A DNA stretch of 64,000 nt from NCBI RefSeq assembly GCF_020379485.1, contig NC_063443.1:19463531-19527530 (forward strand), given 5' to 3'. Positions 56,445 through 64,000 of this stretch are shown piece by piece. Position 1 is the stretch's first letter; each line of letters begins with the position of its first letter. The notes under the pieces are model-generated. The model had not been told where the DNA came from and ran no database searches. It saw only the letters and a list, made by a program, of their open reading frames with translations. This DNA comes from Brassica napus (Eukaryota; Streptophyta; Magnoliopsida; Brassicales; Brassicaceae). A program made the translations under genes and the position numbers.

Positions 56445-58316
56445 ATGACTTCGTCGCTTTCAAGCAATCCGATGGTCGCTGAAGAAGAAAGACCGATGGA
56501 AACGTCAACAGATCTTATAGAGACAACGACGACGGAAGCTCCGGAGAAGAAGGTGAGGAAAGCCTACACGATCACTAAGTCCAGAGAGAGTTGGACGGAA
56601 GGAGAGCACGATAAGTTCCTCGAAGCTCTTCAATTGTAAAAATCTCTTTCTCTCTTCTTCTACCTTTGGATTTGGTTTGCTGAATTCGTGTCGTCCTGAG
56701 CTCTAATTGTAGTTGAATCTGCTTAAATTTGCTTCATTTCTTCTTAGTCTGTGCTTAATACACTAATCAGACAAAAGTTTGTATTTTTGGTCTGGTTATG
56801 TAGTAGATCATCTAGATTTTTGCGTGTCAGATGAATGTTAATTGGGATTTTGCAGAAGCTACTTTGTCATCTTACGTTGTCAACATGTTTCAGTAGAGGA
56901 TTTAGCAAGTGGTTTTCCTTAATTAATGAATTTTTATTGCAAAAGCCTATGTCTTTTATTCAGACACTTTGTTGCTGATACTACTTACTGGTATCTGACA
57001 ATTCTCTTGCGGTTCTTAGGTTTGATCGTGACTGGAAAAAGATTGAAGATTTTGTTGGTTCAAAGACAGTTATTCAGGTTTGAGATCCAGCTGCTTTCGA
57101 TTTTGGTTTTAGTAATAAAATACATTGGCGTGTTTCTCCACACAGTCTTAATGTGCCTACTTGATTTACAACAGATCAGGAGCCATGCGCAAAAATACTT
57201 TTTGAAGGTCCAGAAAAACGGGACTTTAGCACACGTGCCACCTCCTAGGCCTAAACGCAAAGCTGCTCATCCTTATCCTCAAAAGGCATCGAAGAATGGT
57301 TAGTTCTATTATGATTAGAAATTACATTGAGTCGGATCTGAACTAAAAACTCAATTGTTTGCAGCTCAAATGTCGCTTCATGTTTCAATGTCCTTTCCTA
57401 CTCAAATAAATAACGTGCCTGGATTCACTTCATGGGATGATGATACCTCTGCATTGCTTAACATAGCCGTAAGCGAGGTTATTCTACCAAAAGATGAACT
57501 TACTACTCTTTGTGGAGGAGGAGAAGGCATGCATTCTCATTTGTACTCTTTTTTTTTTTTTTGTATTTTGCTTGGCATTTGAGTTTCTCCACATGATGAA
57601 GGTTCATATGCTAAATATGTTATTTGTTTCAGATGTTATTGAATCGAATGGGTCAACAAGTGGGGGTAGTCCTTCAGCATCTGGTATAGGAAGCTCAAGC
57701 AGAACACTATCTGATTCCAAAACGGCGAATCAAGCTCCCTCAATGCACGGTGATTATTCAAACAATTGTGGAAACTACTTCTTGAGCTTTTATTTTATGG
57801 TAGACATTGTTCTAATTGGTAGTTTTTGCAGGTCTTCCTGATTTTGCTGAAGTTTATAACTTCATTGGGAGTGTCTTCGATCCTGACAGCAAAGGCCGCA
57901 TGAAAAAACTCAAGGAAATGGATCCTATTAATTTCGAAACTGTGAGTTAGAACCTGCTTGATTGCCTTTTTAAGTAAAATCATGTGTGTGACAGTAATAT
58001 ATTCATCATTTAAGCGTGTCTTGAACTCTGCGTTCTCCTTGAGTACCCTTCACTAATCGCAGTATGCCTTGCAGGTTCTGCTATTGATGAGAAACCTCAC
58101 AGTGAACTTGTCAAACCCTGACTTCGAACCTGCTGTAAGTGTTACGTTGATCATAACTTCCATGCTCGTTGGAAATAAGTCTATTTCTATCTTGGTTTGT
58201 GTTCATGCTCGTTAGGCACATGAACTACTGACTTCTGGATTATTGCAACAAATGTAATTTAACCTTGAAATAGTCTGAATACTCTGATGCTGCAGGGGAA
58301 GGTCCTGAACAATTAA
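56445..58316 (+). CDS. RVE4: REVEILLE 4 / LHY-CCA1-like 1 MYB transcription factor
   Basis: Exons 56445-56635, 57020-57077, 57175-57298, 57365-57526, 57633-57749, 57832-57941, 58075-58134 and 58296-58316 encode 280 aa. One MYB-like repeat of the SHAQKYF class (about residues 38-95) reads [35 protein letters not shown] and [16 protein letters not shown]. The conserved LCL domain follows late ([37 protein letters not shown]). RVE4 and RVE8 are clock activators that bind evening elements to induce PRR5, TOC1 and ELF4. Intron 4 seems to use a GC donor (GAAG|GCATGC). The last exon reads GKVLNN then stops, shorter than the Arabidopsis C-terminus as I recall it. A related reading (PLVKNQTSDISS) continues downstream in another frame. 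Confidence 0.9.
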
Positions 58317-59027
58317 GCTCTTAGCAGGGCAGTGCGGGACCCCTGGTCAAGAACCAAACAAGTGATATATCTTCTTGGGGAACTTCTTGCTCACAACAAC
58401 TGTCTATCAGCTATCAAGTAAGTCTGGTTTTGATCTCGTCCCTCTGCTGCCTATAATCCGTATCTCATTTCTCTTAAGGAGCTTACCAATTGGCTATCTA
58501 ATCTCTTTGCATTTGGTGGATTGTGTCAGATGTTGCTTGCGGTTGTTGTCTGAGGAGAACATAACTGACCAAGAGGGGAATATGGCAGTTTTGGTCAGAA
58601 CCAGTTCGGTGAATGGTAGATCTCTATATATATTTATCAATGTGTGTGTATGTAGTTAAAAAAATGATATCTATTTATTTGTTCATGCGTTCTGTAATTT
58701 GTAGTCACGATTGTATTTATTTTTTGGTCATACATACATATACTGAAACCAAAGGCAAAGTATCCAAACCGTCGCATTGTTGTATCTGTATCCAGCTTCT
58801 CTTAATATTTTGAAAACCCGGTTAACGGTAACCAGAAAAGGATCGAATTGGTATGGGCCGAGAGGGTCTTTATGGGCCGCAAGGGTCTTTAAAACCCTCT
58901 GTCGTGGCCTGAAGGTTTGAAAGTTTGGGTGTTTTCGCAACTGATCACAACCGTCGATCTATATACCAAAGGAAGTTCTTCGATGTACTCTCCCTAGACT
59001 GTTCTCAATTTTTCGCCGGCGGCGAGG
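58317..59027. other. RVE4 3' region and MED4 promoter
   Basis: The first ~250 bp hold RVE4 3' sequence, including a possible alternative C-terminal exon near 58330-58420. The MED4 promoter has the tandem TATGGGCC pair at 58852-58889. Confidence 0.5.
58852..58889 (+). promoter_or_regulatory. Tandem 19-bp duplication with TATGGGCC in the MED4 promoter
   Basis: TATGGGCCGAGAGGGTCTT is followed directly by TATGGGCCGCAAGGGTCTT. Each unit carries a TGGGCC core, the site II-type element of housekeeping promoters. They lie 139-176 bp upstream of the MED4 start codon. Confidence 0.65.
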
Positions 59028-60299
59028 ATGCTACAGCATCAGATCGGTCAATCTCCGGCGAGACTAGGGCTAACAGGCCCTGGCTCTCCTTCCGTACAAA
59101 ACCTAACGCCTTCTCGTCATGGCCATCCAACCTCCTCTTCCTCCTCCCAATCTCACCACCAACAACAACAGATCCAACAACCTCCTAACCTACCACCTTC
59201 CTCCGCCGCAGCCTCATCCTCATCCTCGGCGGCTGTTTCCTCGTCCGCTTTGCTATCACTCCTTCCGCCGCTTCCCCGAGCGCAGGCTCTTCTCCAGCAG
59301 ATGGCGGTTTTATCATCCAAGCTCTTCGACGTCTCTCCTAATCGCGCGCTCTGGCTCTCCGCCTTCCGCGGCTCCCTCCCTTCGTTCCTCACCTCGCACT
59401 CGCTCCCGCCGCCTCCGCCGCTCGAAATCCCTAATCCTTCGTCCACCAAGGAGATCCTCTCTCAGTTCAATTCCCTCCAGATGCAGCTCTTCGAAGCCGT
59501 CACGGAGCTTCAAGAGATCCTAGATCTCCAGGACGCGAAGCAGAAGCTCGCGCGTGAGATCAAATCCAAAGACTCGTCTCTCCTCGCCTTCGCCAACAAG
59601 CTCAAGGAAGCTGAACGTGTTCTCGATATGCTCGTTGACGATTACGCCGATTACCGCAAACCAAAACGAACCAAAACTGAAGACGAAGAGAATGACAATG
59701 AGTCTTCTCCCTCTGTTACCACCACAGTCTCTTCTCAGCTCAAGCTTAAGGACATCTTAGCCTACGCTCACAAGATCAGCTACACAACATTCGCTCCTCC
59801 TGAGTTCGGCGCAGGGCAAGCGCCTCTCCGTGGCGCATTGCCACCAGCTCCACAAGACGAGCAAATGAGAGCTTCTCAGCTCTACGCCTTCGCTGATCTC
59901 GACATTGGTCTACCTAAAACCGTGGAGAACATCGAGAAGAAGGTTGAAGCACTCATGGAGCCACCACCTCCACCAGAAAGCATGAATCTTTCTGCGATTC
60001 AGGGCCTGCTTCCACCGAATATCGCAGTTCCTTCGGGATGGAAACCGGGAATGCCGGTGGAACTGCCGAAAGATTGGCGCTTGCCGGCTCCGCCTCCTGG
60101 ATGGAAGCCAGGAGACCCTGTTGTGTTACCGCCTGAGTTGGTTCCCGCGCCTAGAGCACAGGAGCAGCAACAGATGCGGCCTCCTCAGGGACTTCACAGG
60201 CCGCCTGATGTCATACATGTCCGAGAGGTTCAGCTTGACATTATGGAGGATGATAGCAGTGAATACAGCAGCGAGGAGAGTTCAGACGACGAGGAATAA
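59028..60299 (+). CDS. MED4: Mediator complex subunit 4
   Basis: One intronless exon encodes 423 aa. The N-terminal ~110 residues are low complexity (Ser, Gln, Pro). The MED4 core follows with coiled-coil segments (EILSQFNSLQMQLFEAVTEL, KLAREIKSKDSSLLAFANKL, EAERVLDMLVDDYADYR) and the family motif LKDILAYAHKISYTTFAPPE. The C-terminal part is Pro-rich with paired GWKPG(M/D)PV units and an acidic end (SSEYSSEESSDDEE). MED4 is part of the Mediator middle module, which links activators to RNA polymerase II. Arabidopsis (At5g02850, recalled) annotates it as a hydroxyproline-rich protein, which the Pro runs explain. The length matches plant MED4. No break is seen. Confidence 0.92.
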   Translation: MLQHQIGQSPARLGLTGPGSPSVQNLTPSRHGHPTSSSSSQSHHQQQQIQQPPNLPPSSAAASSSSSAAVSSSALLSLLPPLPRAQALLQQMAVLSSKLFDVSPNRALWLSAFRGSLPSFLTSHSLPPPPPLEIPNPSSTKEILSQFNSLQMQLFEAVTELQEILDLQDAKQKLAREIKSKDSSLLAFANKLKEAERVLDMLVDDYADYRKPKRTKTEDEENDNESSPSVTTTVSSQLKLKDILAYAHKISYTTFAPPEFGAGQAPLRGALPPAPQDEQMRASQLYAFADLDIGLPKTVENIEKKVEALMEPPPPPESMNLSAIQGLLPPNIAVPSGWKPGMPVELPKDWRLPAPPPGWKPGDPVVLPPELVPAPRAQEQQQMRPPQGLHRPPDVIHVREVQLDIMEDDSSEYSSEESSDDEE

Positions 60300-62558
<2,259 letters not shown>

Positions 62559-62964
62559 TTCTATCGTGTTTAGGCAAAGATTTTGGTTGTCGCTTTATGA
62601 TATTCATTTGTGTTGGATTTAATCTCTGGAGTTGTTATGTCTTTGAATTTAAAGAATATGAACATGTTTTAAACTCGGTTCAATTATTAGTTCTTTTGCT
62701 TCTTTTTTCCCCCTAAAATTCGCAATTTTATAAACCAATCTCTTTGATCATCTTCGTCATAACAATCAGTATTAGTGAAAGTCTATTTAAAGATCTGAAT
62801 TAATCAAAGCGAATATAGGTATTCTTGGTTTTAAAAGATAAATACGTAAATATTATCAAGACATTATTCTAACAAACCATATTTTTGTAAGGAGTTATTT
62901 CATCGTCGATTTATTTAATTTTAGAAACCATACAATAAAAAGTTAAATAATAATGCCACTGATA
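62559..62964. other. Convergent spacer, RPL4 / BAHD-like gene
   Basis: This is 406 bp of AT-rich DNA containing the two 3' UTRs. Nothing else is visible. Confidence 0.55.
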
Positions 62965-64000
62965 TTAATGAGTCGCATTTTTTGGCGATGCAGCAATAAA
63001 TTTGACAAGCGACTTGGTACCTCCCAAAGTAGATGGGACGATAAGCACAAGCCCTTTCGCGACAGACCCAACCCAACATGAATTGAATTCAAACTTATCC
63101 TCGAACGCTAAACTCACATCAAGTAGTAATCCAACATCTGTCTCCTCCAAATGGTCACCACAATCGCAATCGCCAATCGCTTCATCTCTCGAGTGTATCT
63201 CTACCTTCATACCATGACGCTCAGTAGTACTATCTTCGCCACCGCTTTGTTCCTTGAGGAACAAGAATACATCCTCAGCAGCTTTAACAGATTTTTTCAT
63301 GCATGCTAGTGGCGTTTTCGAGCATGTTTTGGCCCGGATTACAAGGGGTCCACCGCGGTCAAGAACCGAGACTGGCCTAGGAAGTTCATTGATGAATTTA
63401 TCTCTTTTGACTGGTGGGAGGTAGAAGATTGGTTTGAGTGTGGTCTGAGAATGAGCTAAAGAGCTTTGGATTTTAGCCCATTTTTTCAAGAAATCTGTCT
63501 CAATGAGGAGATCAGCTATTAGGATGCTGCAGCTTATCCCAATTGAGTATCCACCACTCTCGAAATTAGTCACCTATTAAGATATATAAATAGAAAAAAC
63601 AACTTCAACCCTTTTTTTTTGTCAACACCTCAACCATATTTAAAAGGTGAAAAAAAAATGAAAACAATCTCAATATAATATGGAGTATCTATATATAATA
63701 TAGCTCTACAATATTCAATATTGATATATGTTTTATTATTATAATTGTGTATATAATATAGTATACTATATGTTATTGATGGTTTTATCTTATGAATAAT
63801 TTTACTGTTGATTAGTTACCTGAACATAGAACAATGGAGAGAACTGAGGATCAACTTCATCAATGTCTCTCCAGAAGACAGTCTGTGCTTCAGCTATGTT
63901 TTTGTCTCTCTTCACCATTTCAAAAAACTCCGGCAAACTCGCCGGGAACCTAGCCTCCACCAGCCTAGCGCCACTATCGTTGGTCACCACCTCCAGACCA
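62965..64000 (-). CDS. BAHD acyltransferase-like protein lacking catalytic motifs (5' end outside window)
   Basis: Two exons are seen on the minus strand: 64000-63820 (open at the window edge) and 63573-62965, about 263 codons. The fold matches the C-terminal two thirds of BAHD proteins: FFEMVKRDKNIAEAQTVFW, FESGGYSIGISCSILIADLL, ETDFLKKWAKIQ, LVIRAKTCSKTPLACMKKSV and a late FNSCWVGSVAKGLVLIVPST. The HxxxDG motif is ILIADL here (no His, no Gly) and the DFGWG-like site is NSCWVG. Without the catalytic His it is unlikely to be a normal acyltransferase. CER2-type BAHD relatives also act without the full catalytic motif, as partners of fatty acid elongation. Recalled locus is At5g02890. Confidence 0.82.

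Overview
This window is plant nuclear DNA, almost certainly from a Brassicaceae genome and most likely a Brassica-type crop relative. The evidence is AT-rich intergenic DNA, GT-AG introns with T-rich acceptors, telo-box and site II promoters on ribosomal protein genes, Brassicaceae-type Helitron, CACTA and MITE ends, and proteins that read as near-copies of Arabidopsis ones. As I recall it (no search was possible), the gene order follows the top of Arabidopsis chromosome 5 from about At5g02580 to At5g02890. The exon models below were built by hand from splice signals, reading phase and protein continuity. Each complete model closes in frame.

Layout. 1-3.3 kb: promoter DNA and a 91-aa gene of the plant-specific TIGR01589 family. 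5.6-12 kb: NaKR1-like metal-domain protein (minus), RPL35 (plus, with a 4-nt first coding exon), tRNA-Arg(UCG), and an ankyrin-PGG membrane protein. 12-18 kb: gene-poor DNA with one small basic unknown protein, a complete 2.4-kb CACTA deletion derivative with a 3-bp target duplication, and a tRNA-derived SINE. 18.4-27.8 kb: a Cys-cluster (YkgJ-like) protein, a single-pass membrane protein, a Helitron with both ends intact, a PR-1/CAP secreted protein, an S24e-annotated RNA-binding-like protein, and SGR9. 27.8-33.9 kb: a 6-kb gene desert. 33.9-37.4 kb: PP2C clade D and MOS11.

37.4-46.5 kb interrupts the recalled Arabidopsis order. It holds a hAT-type MITE, a decayed gene, an intronless 751-aa multi-pass membrane protein I cannot name, a small secreted Cys-rich peptide, and a MITE split by a second long-TIR element. 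46.5-64 kb is dense and ordinary: PRR7, tRNA-Ser(UGA), topoisomerase VI subunit A (SPO11-3/RHL2), a PPR protein with an SMR-like tail, RVE4/LCL1, MED4, RPL4, and a BAHD-like gene cut by the window edge.

The genes are mostly independent housekeeping or regulatory genes, not an operon-like system. The exception is the close pairing of two circadian regulators, PRR7 and RVE4, about 7 kb apart. I found no evidence of a novel multi-gene system. The best leads are the transposon structures, the RPL35 micro-exon, the altered RVE4 C-terminus, the Cys-rich peptide and the 751-aa unknown.
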